The notes beneath the pieces were generated by a model, which was given only the letters and a program-made list of their open reading frames with translations, ran no database searches and was not told where the DNA came from. The position numbers and the translations under genes were made by a program. Below are positions 19,039 through 31,273 of a DNA stretch of 64,000 bases, piece by piece. The stretch is from positions 165,688,976 to 165,752,975 of the forward strand of contig BTPG01000007.1 of assembly GCA_036245525.1 (NCBI GenBank), in the 5' to 3' direction. The DNA is from Semisulcospira habei. Lineage: Eukaryota; Mollusca; Gastropoda; Semisulcospiridae. How positions within the stretch are numbered: the first letter of the stretch is position 1; each line of letters opens with the position of its first letter.

Positions 19039-19745
19039 TTGTTGTCAATCTCCCATATTCAGAACTGTATCAATAAATCCAACAAACTGGTTGGAGTAAT
19101 TAAGAGAGCCTTTAATTATTTGGATAAGGATATTTTTAGTAAACTGTATAAATCACTAGTCAGACCACATTTAGAATACGCAAACACTGTATGGTACCCA
19201 GGTTTAAAGAGACAATCAGTTGCACTCGAAAGGGTACAGAGACGAGCAACAAAGCTGGTTAAAGAATGTAGAAATATGACTTACTTAGACAGACTCAAAT
19301 ACTTTGGACTACACTCCTTGCGTGGACGTAGAATACGTGGTGACTTAATACAAGTTTTTAAAATTTATAATGGTATCGACGACCTAAATTGGAATGACTT
19401 TTTTTTTGCAGCACCAGTTTGTGACAGAACCCGAAACTCTGAAGGTAAATTCTTTGTAAGGCACTGCAACACTAACCTGCGGAAGTTCTGTTTTTCTAAC
19501 AGAGTTGCCATTGTTTGGAATGAGTTACCAGTTTCATTAAAAAAAGCACCTAACATAAATTCTTTTAAAAACCAGCTGGACGATCTACCAAAATTTCAAA
19601 AGAGCTTTTCTATTCCTATGATGAATGATTTATAGGAAAATTGCATGAATAGCAGACCCATAAAGAAAATAAAGAAAGAAAGGACATTTACAAAGGCCTC
19701 ACAGCCTATTTTGTCCTCACACTACTACTACTACTACTACGAAAT
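19039..19745 (+). mobile_element. LINE 3' fragment, C-terminal RT region (jockey/CR1-like)
   Basis: A 198-codon open frame with SKLYKSLVRPHLEYANTVWY, RVQRRATKLVKE, DRLKYFGLHSLRGRRIRGDL and FSNRVAIVWNELP. This is the RT thumb and C-terminal end common to jockey- and CR1-type LINEs. The catalytic part is missing, so it is 5' truncated. The frame ends at 19635; then about 100 bp of 3' UTR and an (ACT)n tail at 19721-19740. The tail marks the element's 3' end. No target duplication was identified. Confidence 0.85.
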
Positions 19746-19949
19746 GGAGCGATAAGCCTGCGTTTGCCATTGGCCATATACAGCAGGGCCGGATCAATCC
19801 GGTTTCAAGGGGGGGTTGCTCAACTTTTTTTTCGCCAGGGTCTAGTAGTATATATCAAAACACCACAATCGAAACTGTTCTAGGGGGTGCTGCAATAACA
19901 TTAAAGCACCCCCCTCCTTCTCGGACCATGTTATGGACTGGCACTAAAT

Positions 19950-20217
19950 GCTTTTTTTTTTTTTTTAAAGCCGAGTGGGGTGGGGGGTGGGTGCTGTAGT
20001 ACCAAAGCAACACCGCACCACCACACCCCCACCCACCCCCCTCGGCTTAAAAAAAAAATCTGATAAGATATACTATACATGGCCGGATCCAGAGGGGGGG
20101 ATGGGGTGGGGGGTGGGTGCTGTAGTACCAAAGCAACCACCGCACCACCACCACCCCCACCCACCCCATCCCCCCCTCTGGATCCGGCCATATATAGTAT
20201 ATCTTATCAGATTTTTT
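19950..20217. repeat. Two adjacent long palindromes
   Basis: Palindrome 1 (19950-20057) has T/A-run and AGCCGAGTGGGG arms. Palindrome 2 (20055-20217) has arms AATCTGATAAGATATACTAT plus GGCCGGATCCAGAGGGGGG. Both centres share GGGGTGGGGGGTGGGTGCTG and TAGTACCAAAGCAAC. They look like two fold-back miniature elements of one family, or one duplicated. Similar GGCCGGATC sequence is at 19788. Confidence 0.75.
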
Positions 20218-20219
20218 AA

Positions 20220-20772
20220 ATGTCGTATGTCTATTATTTCAATAGTATGTGAATGTATATTTGTATAGTCTGTATACTATGAGCAAAGCTTGCCTCTTGT
20301 TTTCTGCAAATAACTTTTGAACGCAGATGATTTCAAAACAACTTTAAGAAGAAAAGATTATCACCAACCTTGGTCCTAATATATTTTTTATTTCTTTGGT
20401 CCTGACAACAGTGTTTTAGCCACTGCCCTCATGTAATTTTCAATATGACCCATTTAAATATGCTAAATAATGCCTCAAATGAAACATGACACATATCTAT
20501 CCTGTAAACTTCACGCTTTCCGTGTTAAATGTTCAATAGCTTGGTCTTGCAAGGCGCCTGATCCGTGCGTAGCTTGTCAGTTTAAGCATTGGTGATGCAT
20601 ATGTTATGTCAGGTCAGTGGTCACTTTTGATGACTGAACAGGGTATGTATTTAAACTTTTAAGTGGATCATCGCAATGATCTCCCAAGAGTAGTGCACTA
20701 AACCATGGCTAAACCATTGGGTTTGAAGCCAACTAAATTTGTAATTAAATTAGGACCAAGTTTGGTGATCAC
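20220..20772. other. Intergenic, no feature seen
   Basis: AT-rich sequence without ORFs or clear repeats. Confidence 0.4.
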
Positions 20773-20988
20773 TTAACCCTTATCATTCGGAATACACCAG
20801 TGTGTGAAACAAGTTTGACTAAAATAGTTCAAGGGTAGTGCCAGAATAGCACAAGGCGCCAAGCTATTCTGGCACCACCCTTGAACTAAAGCCATTGGGC
20901 TATATCCTTATCTGTATGTACTATAATGTAGCTTGCATATGGCAGTGTACAAATTTGAAGCTTTTAGCCTCAGTATGATATAGATTAA
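20773..20988. mobile_element. TTAA miniature element, Y type
   Basis: TTAA at both ends (20773, 20985). The left end is TTAACCCTTATCATTCGG; inside is the hairpin TTCAAGGGTAGTGCCAGAAT ... ATTCTGGCACCACCCTTGAA; the right part has GAAGCTTTTAGCCTCAGTAT. The same ends recur at 52956, 53656 and 58204. TTAA duplication and CCC ends fit piggyBac-type mobilisation. Confidence 0.8.
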
Positions 20989-21042
20989 ATTTTTGTTGTT
21001 AGTGTTGGCCTGAAACTAATGTTTTTTGTTTTCGCGCTTAGA

Positions 21043-22022
21043 GCCCACTGCTCCTGGGGACTTTAGCGTGATGTAAATGCTCTTTATTATTAATCTATTT
21101 TATTACTATTAATCTATTTCAAAAGATAATTGGGAAAAACATGAGGCAAGCTTTGCTCAAACGGACTGTACTTATGGATGTGTGTGCATGTATTTGTAAG
21201 CTCTCTGTACTTCATTACTGTAGTTAACTTTAAAGTTATTTTATCCTCAAATAGATTATCTAGATGTAAATCACTGAGTGCTGACAATGAACTCACCTCC
21301 ATCACTGCTCTCTACTTAATTTTCACCAGATATATTGCTGTCACTGCAGTTACTGTTTTTGGGTGTCTGGTATATTTAGACTTAACTCTTTTGAGACGTG
21401 TCACATCCGGATTTGCGGCCTAAGGCCGCAGATCCGGATGCAACATGTCTCGAAAGTGTTAATGGGTTTAACTCATCTTTCCAACAAATGAACTGTGTGT
21501 TGAAGGCCCACTACCACCGTAACAACTGTTAAACGATGTACTTCTGCAACAGATGGCACAGTTTCGAGACGCTACACACAGGTCTATAGTTATGTTTCAT
21601 TTAGACACACAGGGGCAGATCAGGGGGGGGGGGGAGTGGGGGTGTGGGGGGGGGGGGGGTCCAACCCCTAATTCTTTAAAATGCTATTAAAGTCTCTTTT
21701 TGGGGTGTTTGGAACCCCCCCCCCCCCCCCCCTTCCTGTTGTTTGATATTTTGTCAAGTGGTGAATCTTCAGTAACACCTCAGTCACACCCGGCTTTCTT
21801 TTGTATCAGGGTTGAAAGTCCCAAATAAAAAGTTGGACACCCCCCCCCCCCTTTCAGAGGTAACTGATCCGCCCCTGGACACAGGACAATCAGTCGTCTC
21901 TTTTTTTTCAAGTAATCTGACAATGACTCAACTCTCTATAAATACAACGCAAACAGCGATAAAAATAGATTAATAATAAAGAGCATTTACATTGTGCTAA
22001 AGTCCCCATGCCCCAGTGGGCT
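21043..22022. mobile_element. TIR element of about 980 bp with a nested element
   Basis: Inverted ends of about 60 bp: GCCCACTGCTCCTGGGGACT then TTAGCGTGATGTAAATGCTC on the left, complement at 21962-22022. The interior carries the dispersed repeat also found at 29740-30050 and 43960-44350, and the nested element 21610-21877. There is no transposase ORF. Confidence 0.7.
21610..21877. mobile_element. Nested miniature element with CAGGGGCRGATC ends
   Basis: Ends CAGGGGCAGATCA / TGATCCGCCCCTG are inverted. It is flanked by GACACA duplications at 21604-21609 and 21878-21883. The inside is G- and C-run rich and imperfectly palindromic. The superfamily is unassigned. Confidence 0.75.
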
Positions 22023-22777
22023 TTAAGGTTGTATACTATACCTACATTTTTTAATTTAAAACTGCCCTTTGTAGGGTTTTTTGAGAGCCTTGTTGAGTCT
22101 GGAGGCTATTGCCACCCTGACAGACCCATGGTCCCGGGCATATTTGTAAGTTTGAGCCCTTTTTGTGAGGTACCCCACGCGGGAAAACACGCAAAATAGC
22201 CGATTTCAGAACACAATAAAAATTTATCGAATAGTGTGTTAAAATGATAAAGAAACATTTCGGTCACTTCATAAAGTATGTTAGTATTTTCTCGTAAAAA
22301 AAGTGTGTTCTGAAAATTGGAATTCTAAGTGCAATCAAGAAAAGTGTATGTTGTAAATTCGCAAATTGCCCGGATGTTATCAATAACATTACAAGTGTTT
22401 GCAATGTTGGGCAATTGCTCAGGCCCTTTTTATTCGATAAAGTCGTACTTTATGTTATAACTATCACATTGATTATGAAGAAAATATGGGGTCCCGCACA
22501 AAATTTGGCACTTTGGGTCGTTTTCGAGTGCGTATTCAATAAGGGATACAAGCGATGTCTGACTTCCGGCAGATCATATCTCCGCCGTAGCCGGTCACAA
22601 GCCTGCATTAGAAAGAAGGGAAAAAATAAGCCCAAACTGTTGCAAATTACGCCCAAACTGCTAGTCCTCGATTAATATTTGTGACAGTAAACTGGAACAA
22701 ACAACAACGGCAGATACAGGATGAAAACTTTTATCTATAAGTAATTAAATGCACGCGCTGTTTCTTAGTAATTTAGT
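22023..22777. other. Intergenic, no feature seen
   Basis: No convincing ORF or repeat; an 86-codon frame at 22415-22675 has no recognisable content. Confidence 0.4.
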
Positions 22778-22846
22778 TAGTGCCGTGGTAAGGTACTTTT
22801 TTTTCCACGCAGGTGACCAGGGTTCAAGTCCCGTAGATGGCGACAT
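22778..22846 (+). repeat. tRNA-like sequence, probable SINE head or tRNA pseudogene
   Basis: A perfect B-box (GGTTCAAGTCCCG, 22821-22833) lies about 30 bp after an A-box-like TAGTGCCGTGGTAAGG (22778-22793). A poly-T run breaks the D/anticodon region, so a functional tRNA is unlikely. Confidence 0.5.
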
Positions 22847-22849
22847 TTT

Positions 22850-23739
22850 TTTTCCTGCTCACATTTGGAAACCCATACAGTTTCTACTTCACTAAATGAA
22901 ACAAACACACTTTAAACCCAAAGCAAAAAAAAAAAAAAAAATTAACGCGTGGTATTTTTTAATTTTTATTTGTTAAATATGCGATTATCATCACTGTGGT
23001 AATGTGAGTGATGTTAAACCATAAACCAAACAACCGGATTCAGTCTTGGATAAAAATGCACACTGGTTACCTCGGTACATTTGTTCATTCATTTTTTTCA
23101 GCCAGGCATTGTGTGAGCATGTTTACATTACATGTACATTCATTCAATCATTCACAGCTTCACTGATGAAAAAGCACACCAAAGAGTGTTGTCACAGTTT
23201 TTTTTTTAATTTTTACTGGCATCATCTACAAACATTAATTGATGTGAATTTGTTTTAATATACCTGCTGCAAGAAATGCTACATGCTCCTTTGGTGTCTC
23301 CGTGAAAGCAGGTCGATGAACATCTCTGGTTGAAAGATGTTTGTAAACAGATTGGTAGTGGATGTACCTATCTCTCTAGCTGAATCTCAGTTTCCCAGCA
23401 GTTTTTAGTTACAAATTATAAGGAAACAAAAACACACTACCACCGAGCCACCCAGCTCCCCCTCAAAATACAGCTTTACTGCAGAACATATTTCAACTAC
23501 ATGTAACATTATTCACATTTACATTGACAAAGTGCTGACTGTATACAAGCTATTTGGGAGAAAAGTGGAGCTGATGTCATTTTTAGTTGTGTGCATGCCA
23601 ACGGAGACCGACACCGGCAACCACTTGCTCATGAGGTATTTATTTGGGAGCCAACTGCACAGTATATAAAAGAAGGGGGATAGGAGAGAAGGAATGACAG
23701 ACTTATCATTTAGAGCCTTCCACTACATATATTATTTTG

Positions 23740-23819
<80 letters not shown>

Positions 23820-25330
23820 AATGAACCTTTATTTTCCAACGGTAGAAGTTATTGGTAACAGGACCAGTTTTCAAACTTGCCGTTGCTACATCTAGAGAGA
23901 GAGAGAGAGAGAGAGACCATCACTGTAGTCCTGATATAATTCAACATTGCACATCCCACAACATAATAACAGTGAAATGCAGTATCCAGCAACCAAACTA
24001 CATTACATAGATACTGTGCACAATGTTGGCATGAAAATCAAACAATACTGTTACCAGTACCACACTGTGTCCAATTGCAGCACAACAAAGTGAAATGCAG
24101 TCTCAAGCCCCATAACTCACTGCACAATGCTGATGTCAACACAAAATACCATAACAACTGAATAACAAGGGTACAATGCACTGTGTCACCTAGTCTGCAT
24201 AATATAGGCACGCACACCAAACAATACCTGTACTACTCTTGATACAAAATCGACCATATAACACTGCAAAATACATGAGTGCTACGCTGGCAAAGTGTCT
24301 ACAACAGAGTCTGCACCATGCCGGCCCGTAATCCAAGCAATACCATTGCTGCTCTCCAAAAACTCAACATGGTGCAGGCTATCATGTCACAACTGATTGC
24401 TGCATAGCACCCACCAGTACCCTCTGGTACTGTGCACAATGTTGGCATCAGTTTACTTTATTTAATTTTGGACCCGCTGGGGGTATGAAAAAAATCACAA
24501 AAGAACTTACATGAATGTGCTCAGAAATGAAATATTATCCTTATTACTACACTGTACGCATGTTCCTTAGCACAAATCACAAATGGACACGGATCATAGT
24601 CAGGTCATTCTGTTTGCTGGCATGTGTCATGTACAGTACATCTGTAAAACTTGTGAAATGAACCATGTGGTTAGCAATTCTGATACGATAAGTAAAGCCA
24701 CACAGCTGAAAGTCAAAGATTGACAGTGGAAGAAAAAAAAACAACAAAGTACAGTACATATCATATGCCTATGATCAGTTATCACCCAACCACTTAAATC
24801 TGCTGTGACAGCTGGAGGGTAATGCAAGAACTGCATGGTCAACTCACTCTTGAGAAGTATTGCGTTTTTCATTGAGCAAGTCCACATTTGCACAACATTT
24901 TAAGCTGAGGGTTTAATGACATAAATATACATCCCCACGTTTCTATATTTCCGCACATCCCCTCTTCAGAAAGGACCCGTGGGTTTTATACTCTGAGGCC
25001 ACTGACCATTTTCAGAATGAACCCTGTATATCATTTTGAATCATGCAAAGCGGAGCAGTGATAAGTTTTCTTCTTGTCTCACACCGATGCTGCACAAAAT
25101 CTATCTGTACCACTGTTTCCTACCCCATAAGTGTCAGCTGTGGAGTACATATTTTGAATGACTGATGTATGCCAGTATTTCGGAACTTGTCACAAAAAAG
25201 ACCTGTTCATATGATGAAATGTCTTTGAAAAATGAACACATTGTCAGTAAAGGGGTTTTCCTTGGATAATCAAAACTAATACATATTAAGCTGCATTTCC
25301 AAATCGCGACATGACAGGAGAGTGACAAAA
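22850..25330. other. Intergenic, microsatellites only
   Basis: AT-rich. Apart from the AT/GA microsatellite at 23743-23818 I see no gene. CA/TA-rich stretches at 23940-24420 hold loose, degenerate reiterations of CACAATGTTGGCAT. Confidence 0.4.
23743..23818. repeat. Compound (AT)n(GA)n microsatellite
   Basis: About 20 AT units run straight into about 16 GA units. A second GA run lies at 23896-23916. Confidence 0.95.
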
Positions 25331-26660
25331 AGTAACTTTTCTGAGGGGGTCATCCAAATAAATATGCATAGGAAGGTCTTACCATCAGGTATCTCTTTAC
25401 CAAGTTTAGGGTTACAGTTAGGAATACTTGAGAAAAAAACATCTTTGGGCAATATATGGCTATCTTGTACCTATTTCCCGATTTCTTGTGACCCTTGACC
25501 TTTCTGACCTTTCATGCATACGAAATTAGTATGCATGAAAAGTTCTTACCACTTTGTAATACTTGAGAAAACATCTTTTTGGTCAAAATACAGATATTTT
25601 TCACCTTTTTACTGCACTACAAATTACAACATGGGTGTCAAATTGCTTTGTCACGTTGTTATATGAAAACACACAAAGCACACCCCCATCACTGTACAAT
25701 GGCCCCTGAACTGCTCGACTGCACGTTACAATTTTGTCGCCCCGCTGCTTCTATGTCAGGCTTATGGAAACACTCCCTCTTTATTTCTATTTTCTCGAGT
25801 TTTGTCATTGTCACTTTGTTGTCACTACCCCACTGCTGTTGTGTCTGCAGTTGAATAGCCAGGCCTAAAGCCTGCTTGCCCTTCTCCTAATATATGGCTA
25901 TGCATCAGCTCAGGCAATAAGGCACAGGCTTTTGCTGCATTGCGAATGATGTGACTGTCCAAAACCTTGACATTGTGGCCAGCCTGGTGGATGGACATCA
26001 AAATAACAGGACGTCTGCCCTCCTACACAGGACAATCAGTTCACTTCCTTTGCCTTCTCGTCAGTTGGCCATCGCGGAGAGATGTACCCGCTGAACTCTT
26101 CTTCCCTCATCTTTCACAACCTGCAAAAGATAATTTTGTATCAAAAAAAGTTCTGACATGCACATATTGCGTGCATATATGTTTGCAAGTATTTATACAA
26201 AGTACATACATGCATAATATGACAGTAGTCAGAACATGAACAAGAAAGGCAATGTCCTTATGGTTCACGTGTATGACCAATCCACATATTATGTCTGTCC
26301 TTTTTGACCTTGGCTTGACTTTTCCAACAGGTCTCTGAAAATGTCTAAACATAAGTATAGGGCTGGATTTTGTACCAGTGAAACCTGAGTATTTTTCCAA
26401 ATCCCTTCATTTTTCACACATTTGTCAACCCTCTGTGACCCTTGACCTCTGTGAGGGGCTGATTACATTAGTATGCACAGAAAAGTGTTATCATCATGCC
26501 AAATTTTATTGAAAAGTTTGCAAAAACATTGATAAAAACTACAACTCTACCCGAAACTAACTTTTGTCACCCTTATCATGTGGTATCTCCATAGCAAGTT
26601 TGAGTTTGAAGTTGAAAATACTACTTGAGATGACCTTTGAAAGGTCACAGAAATTGGTAT
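25331..26660. repeat. Dispersed repeat with TGACC(TT)GACCT motifs
   Basis: Segments around 25340-25560 and 26400-26660 share GTGACCCTTGACCT, TTAGTATGCAT, 'aagtttgag' and 'acttgagaaaa' type phrases. Related copies lie at 27890-28030, 52010-52660 (inverted) and 57490-57660. This is a degenerate, unclassified family rich in nuclear-receptor-like half sites (AGGTCA/TGACCT). Confidence 0.6.
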
Positions 26661-27099
26661 GTTTAGAATTATTTTACCACAAAGTATCCTTGTGCCAAGT
26701 TTGAAGTCTGAGGCTTGCATAGTCTTCGAGGAAATGCCAATGATAAAGTTGCCCACAGGTAACAGACAGTTGACGGACGACCCATTACAAACACTTACTT
26801 TTGCTATCACACGTGCGCCAAAAATTAGACGCCATTGAGCTTGAAATGACCACAAAGGGTGTATGCATATATCTAGAATCAGCATCAATATTCAAAGTGT
26901 AACTTGCAGAAATTGTTTCAAACAGGACACAATGCATTGCTGTTTAGCAACAGCACACACTGGACCAAATGGGTAGTATTCAGATTTTTCTAGTCCTTTG
27001 TATGCACTAAGTGCTTATTAAAGAAAACGACAGTATTTGGAGACTTGCCCAACCCTCTAGTTTTCAAATCAAATGCAATATGGTGCCACTTGTTCACAG

Positions 27100-28640
27100 C
27101 AAGTGATTTTAGCATTCGTTGTTGTTGAGAATGCTGGTACTACTACTACACCATCTTCAAAATAAAAGAAAGCATTACAGTGTGATGTGTTTATCCCAAC
27201 CAGTTGTGTTTTGTTATGAACCTGATTCTATTCACAAATCAATCGGTATGCTTTACCTCGAGTCCAGGACAATAAGTGGCGCCTTCTCTCACTTAAGTTG
27301 ATCCGCTGGAACTGGAATTGCCTGCTTTTAGCTGTGGCCTTCTCCTTTGAGCAAACATGACCTGACTAGCTCTTGCCTCTTCTTGGTGTAGGCATCATAC
27401 TTCTGTGCTTGTTTGCAAGTATACCCTCTGGGCGAGACTCTGCAGTGAGACGTCAACAGCAGCACTGACCTGAAATGAAATACATGTTTATTATCGTGTT
27501 ATTCGGCAGCATGGCAATTTCACTTCTGATCTTATTTCAGGGTGGGTCGGTTCCAAACTCCACAAACAGGGACTTTGTTATAGCATTATAAACAATTCGG
27601 GGCCGGTGGGGGGGAGTCCCCCCCCCACCCCCCCAATTCGTCCCTACATTTAGTTTACACATTACTACCTTCAAACTAATGTGAAATAAACTGTGAACAC
27701 CACAAACAAGAATGGTGAAGCCTGGATCGCTCGTGTGCATTTAAAACTGATCATTTTCTTAATCTGAACTGTGTGACCTTTCCAAAAGGTGACTGAAATT
27801 TAAGTGCCATGCGTCTAAGCATAAGTAAAGGGCTGGCTTATGTACAGTTGTGAATAGTATTGGAGAAAAAATATCTTTTGTCAAAATATGTCTTTATTTT
27901 TTTTTACCTATTTCTTGATTTCTCATGACCCTTGGCCTGAACTCAAACTGGTAGGCTAAGAGTAAGAAAGGTCTTGCCACAAAGTATCCTTCGGCTATGT
28001 TTGAAGACTGTGGTTTGAATAGTCTCCGAGAAAATGCCAACATTAAAGTTTACCATGGACGACCAATGGCCCAGAACATAGCCTTACACTTGCTTCGCAC
28101 ATGAGCCGATGAAAGAAGGCATTACAGTATGATGTGTTCATTCACACCATAGTTGTGTTGTGTTCTGCACCTGATTCTCATCACAGATCTACTGGTATGA
28201 TTTACCTTGAGTCCAGGAGAATAAGTGTCACCTTTCCTCACTTCACTTGCGCTGTGAGTGTGACCTTGGTCAGTTGGTGTAGACGTCATACTTCTGCGCT
28301 TGTTTGCAAGTATGTACTCTGGGTGAAAGTACTGAGACTCCACAGCGAGAGGTCAACAGCAGTATTAGCCTGAAATGAAATACATGATTATTAGTTCGGC
28401 AGCATGACAATTTCACTTTGCGTGAACGAAATGCAGGGGCAGATTATTACTTTCAAAATAAATGTGACAAAAACTGTGTAAACCGCAAAGAACAAACAAC
28501 AATGGCAAAGTCACGTCTGTACGCCTCATGCGCATAACTGATTCACAACCTGTGTGAACTTTCCAAAAGGTAGCTGAAATAAGTGTCACGAGTCTCAACA
28601 TAAAGGCTTGCTTTTGTACTAGTCAAATTTGTATTTTTCA
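27100..28640. repeat. Tandem segmental duplication, about 1 kb period
   Basis: 27160-27850 and 28110-28630 align in order: CATTACAGT.TGATGTGTT, GAGTCCAGGA, ATCATACTTCTG.GCTTGTTT, AGCCTGAAATGAAATACATG, TTCGGCAGCATG.CAATTTCA, CTTTCCAAAAGGT.. Each copy has small indels. No coding potential is conserved between them beyond short frames. Confidence 0.75.
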
Positions 28641-29739
28641 CACATTCTACGGTCATCCAAAATGGTAGTCAACAAATATTAGGGTTTCAGTCAAAGTAGC
28701 CTTTTACTAGGTAACCCTTTTAATCCTGATACACCCACTGCTTGAAATAAATGTGACTATGATAGTCCAAGGGTGGTCTTGTCTTGTCTTGCCGTATACG
28801 CCCACAATCAATCGTGTTGATCATTATGGCACTTGAACGGAAGGTTTTGTATGCATGTCAAGTACGAATGCGGAGCTAATAATAAATCATGTCGCTACAT
28901 GAATCATTGGCGTCTCATCCGCCAAGCTATTCTGGCACCATCCTTGAACTAAAAAAATGCTGGACCTATCTCCTAATCTGTAATATAGCCTTCATAAGAC
29001 AGAGAATGGATGAGAAAACTAAGTTACTAAGTACTGAAAGCAGTTACTGAGTTAGTAATACAAAATTCTCCCTTAGCAGGACTTTTTACTACACACAGTA
29101 TGTTTTCCTAAATAATAAGCACTGGCACTGGTTTAATATCACTACAATGTGGACTACATTCCTTCCACCGTATTAGTAAAGGCTCTCTGAGAATGTATGG
29201 AAATGTTCTACTTCTAGGTGGTGACTGACATACATGGAATGCATGCCCCTGTCAACCCACAATAAAATGTAGTCTTCTTCATTGCAGGTAGGCTGTAAAT
29301 TTCCATGCATAAAAGGACAGTTAGCTATTGGGGTTTTACGCTGTGCAGGTGACATCTCACGGCGGTGCATAAAACTTTTTTCTACTTTAGTTTACCTTTT
29401 CCTTGCTGATGTCTGAAGAGATTTTGTTGTTTTCCTGGCTGCCACGTATACGGCCCGTTAATTTTTTTTCTTCTTCTGAGAAATGGTTATGCGTTACTAC
29501 TGACGCTCGATGACTTGTCGCAACTTATGCAAAAGTATCTTATTTCTGAGGAAACACAACATTTTATGCATAGAAACAGTCAACTTACACACCTATTTCA
29601 GACAGTATATATCTTTTGTCAATTATCGATAAATTGAGCTTGTTTGCAATACGACTTGCCGTACGGCGTTTTTTTTCGGTGACCTCTAGTCTCAGGTCAC
29701 GGCAGACGCAAGATAGCGGTATCTAAATGCGCAGAAAAG
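28641..29739. other. Intergenic with half of a TTAA hairpin
   Basis: 28710-28780 and 28922-28960 look like the two halves of a Y-type TTAA element split by about 140 bp of unrelated sequence. The rest has no feature I can support. Confidence 0.4.
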
Positions 29740-30050
29740 ATGCGCGAAACAGGTGTGTCCTACAACCTTAAGCGCGAAAGCAAAAAACAATATTTATGCA
29801 GAATCTCACTACCTTTAAGCGAATTTAATCTACGCACGGCACATATATAAACGCACATAAGAAAACATCCCCGAGTTAAAGGCATTTTGACCCGCAACAT
29901 GCTAATGGCTGCGCAGAAGAAATAAGTGCGATTACACGTTACGCGGCGCCGGCTTTGCTGCGTATCCCAGCTGCTGTTAAAGTTCATTAATTAGGTGTGT
30001 TGACAAGGCATAATAAACACAAATGGCGGTGCTGAAATGTGTCTTAAAAT
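29740..30050. repeat. Dispersed repeat R, copy 2
   Basis: ACATGCTAATGGCTGCGCAG, AAATAAGTGCGATTAC and TTAGGTGTGTTGACAAGGCA match 44222-44345. Other parts of the family are shared between 21480-21960 and 43960-44180. Confidence 0.65.
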
Positions 30051-30828
30051 TTACGCGTAATGGTACTTTAATATTGAAAATGTAGCTTTAACATATTTGG
30101 TTTATTGCCGGTTTTTAGTGTAAAGTCTCTTTATTTTGCCCTGATCATCGAGATCGGGGATCTACCTTTCTAGGACTAATTATACTATTAAGAAAAAATA
30201 GCACTGAAAAAAAAAAAAAAACTGTCTCTGAGTTTTTCAGGTTTTATCGGTTTGTTTATCGGGCGTGAGCCGGTGTCGAGGCGGATCGAGGTGGACGCCG
30301 AGTTAGGGTCGTGTTGTTTGTGTATCATTGATTTTCTGTTTGTGCAAACATGCATTTTTAAGCAACACTATTAAAGCAACCTGGTTCCGCTTGCAGAAAG
30401 GACGTATATATGTTTCGTGTTTCCTCTTCATGGCGGTAAAACGAATTTCTCAAGTTGATATTTCAGTTGCAGTGGTTTTGTTGTTATTTTTCTTTGGCAC
30501 ATGCCTTAACAAAATTGGCTGCGCACACAACGACTCATTATCTGCTTTCCCGATTAGGATTATCTGCTTTAGTATGTAAATAAACAATCCCCACCCTCCG
30601 TCAGCATCGTAAGGCCGCAATAATTTGCCTCGCTACGCCACAGCTTTACCTCACTTTGCTTTATGTATTGTAATGAAAATGTGGTGCGGTGGAGTTTGCT
30701 TCTGTGTTATTAAAAAAGGACACAGGATGAGGCCTTGACCTTGCCCGCAGAGTCCTAGTTGAAGTTTGATTGGTTCGTTGCGAGAAGCACGCGCTGACAG
30801 CGTGAACCCTGGAGTAAACTCATCTGTA
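30051..30828. promoter_or_regulatory. Presumed promoter region and 5' leader of Mondo
   Basis: Sequence immediately upstream of the first Mondo coding exon seen. It is locally GC-richer with CpGs (30250-30310, 30780-30815). There is no clear TATA box or initiator, and the transcription start is undetermined. A 5' UTR exon may lie here. Confidence 0.3.
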
Positions 30829-30879
30829 ATGGCGGACCTTGTTTTGGATATGATATATTTCTACGTAGCCTACGTATGA
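30829..30879 (+). promoter_or_regulatory. Upstream ORF overlapping the Mondo start
   Basis: A 16-codon frame beginning GTAATGGCGG. Its TGA overlaps the next ATG as ATGA at 30876-30879. If both lie in the mature 5' leader, the arrangement would favour termination-coupled reinitiation; whether it does is unknown. Confidence 0.4.
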
Positions 30880-31273
30880 ACGGTATTTTGCATGCATTTT
30901 TTTTCCCTGGAATGACCAGAGACAGCAGTCAGAGGCCCAGTACATCTGACAAGATGCTTCAGATTCAAAGTATGCAGAAGGCACAATTTTCAAGTATTTT
31001 TGACGTACCGAAGACTGAGAGCAAGGAGTCGACTATTCATAGTGGCCATTTTATGGTAAGTCGAGTACATGAAGATAAAGATGAAGACGACGAAGAAGAA
31101 AGCCCCATTTTCTCGGACGATGCGAAAGAATTTGGGGCCAACATTGGTTTCGATTTCGTCCAGGCCAACAAAGCGACGTCCCAAACTTACAACTTCGGAC
31201 CGAAAAGTACGCAAACTCTGAGCATCGATGCCTCTCTGACGAAACTCTTTGAGTGTATGACCCTTGCTTACAG
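30876..31273 (+). CDS. MLXIP: Mondo (MLXIP-like) exon 1, Mondo conserved regions 1-2
   Basis: Mondo proteins pair with Mlx and activate glucose-6-phosphate-responsive genes, moving between cytoplasm and nucleus. This exon contains the signature IHSGHFMVS, then an unusual acidic insert (HEDKDEDDEEE), then FDFVQANKATSQTYNFG and SIDASLTKLFECMTLAYS, the segment with the CRM1-type export signal in family members. The donor is CAG|GTGGGT at 31273; the last codon joins in phase with exon 2 (AG+C = Ser). The start could be the ATG at 30876 or a later in-frame one; the N-terminus is variable in the family. An acceptor-like tract before 30921 (TTTTTCCCTGGAATGACCAG) leaves open an upstream exon. Confidence 0.92.

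Noticed and set aside
19039..19635. Host gene of 198 codons
   Set aside because: The residues are those of a LINE RT C-terminus, followed by a microsatellite tail.
22778..22846. Functional tRNA gene
   Set aside because: B box is good but the A box is weak and a T-run replaces the anticodon arm; more likely a SINE head or relic.
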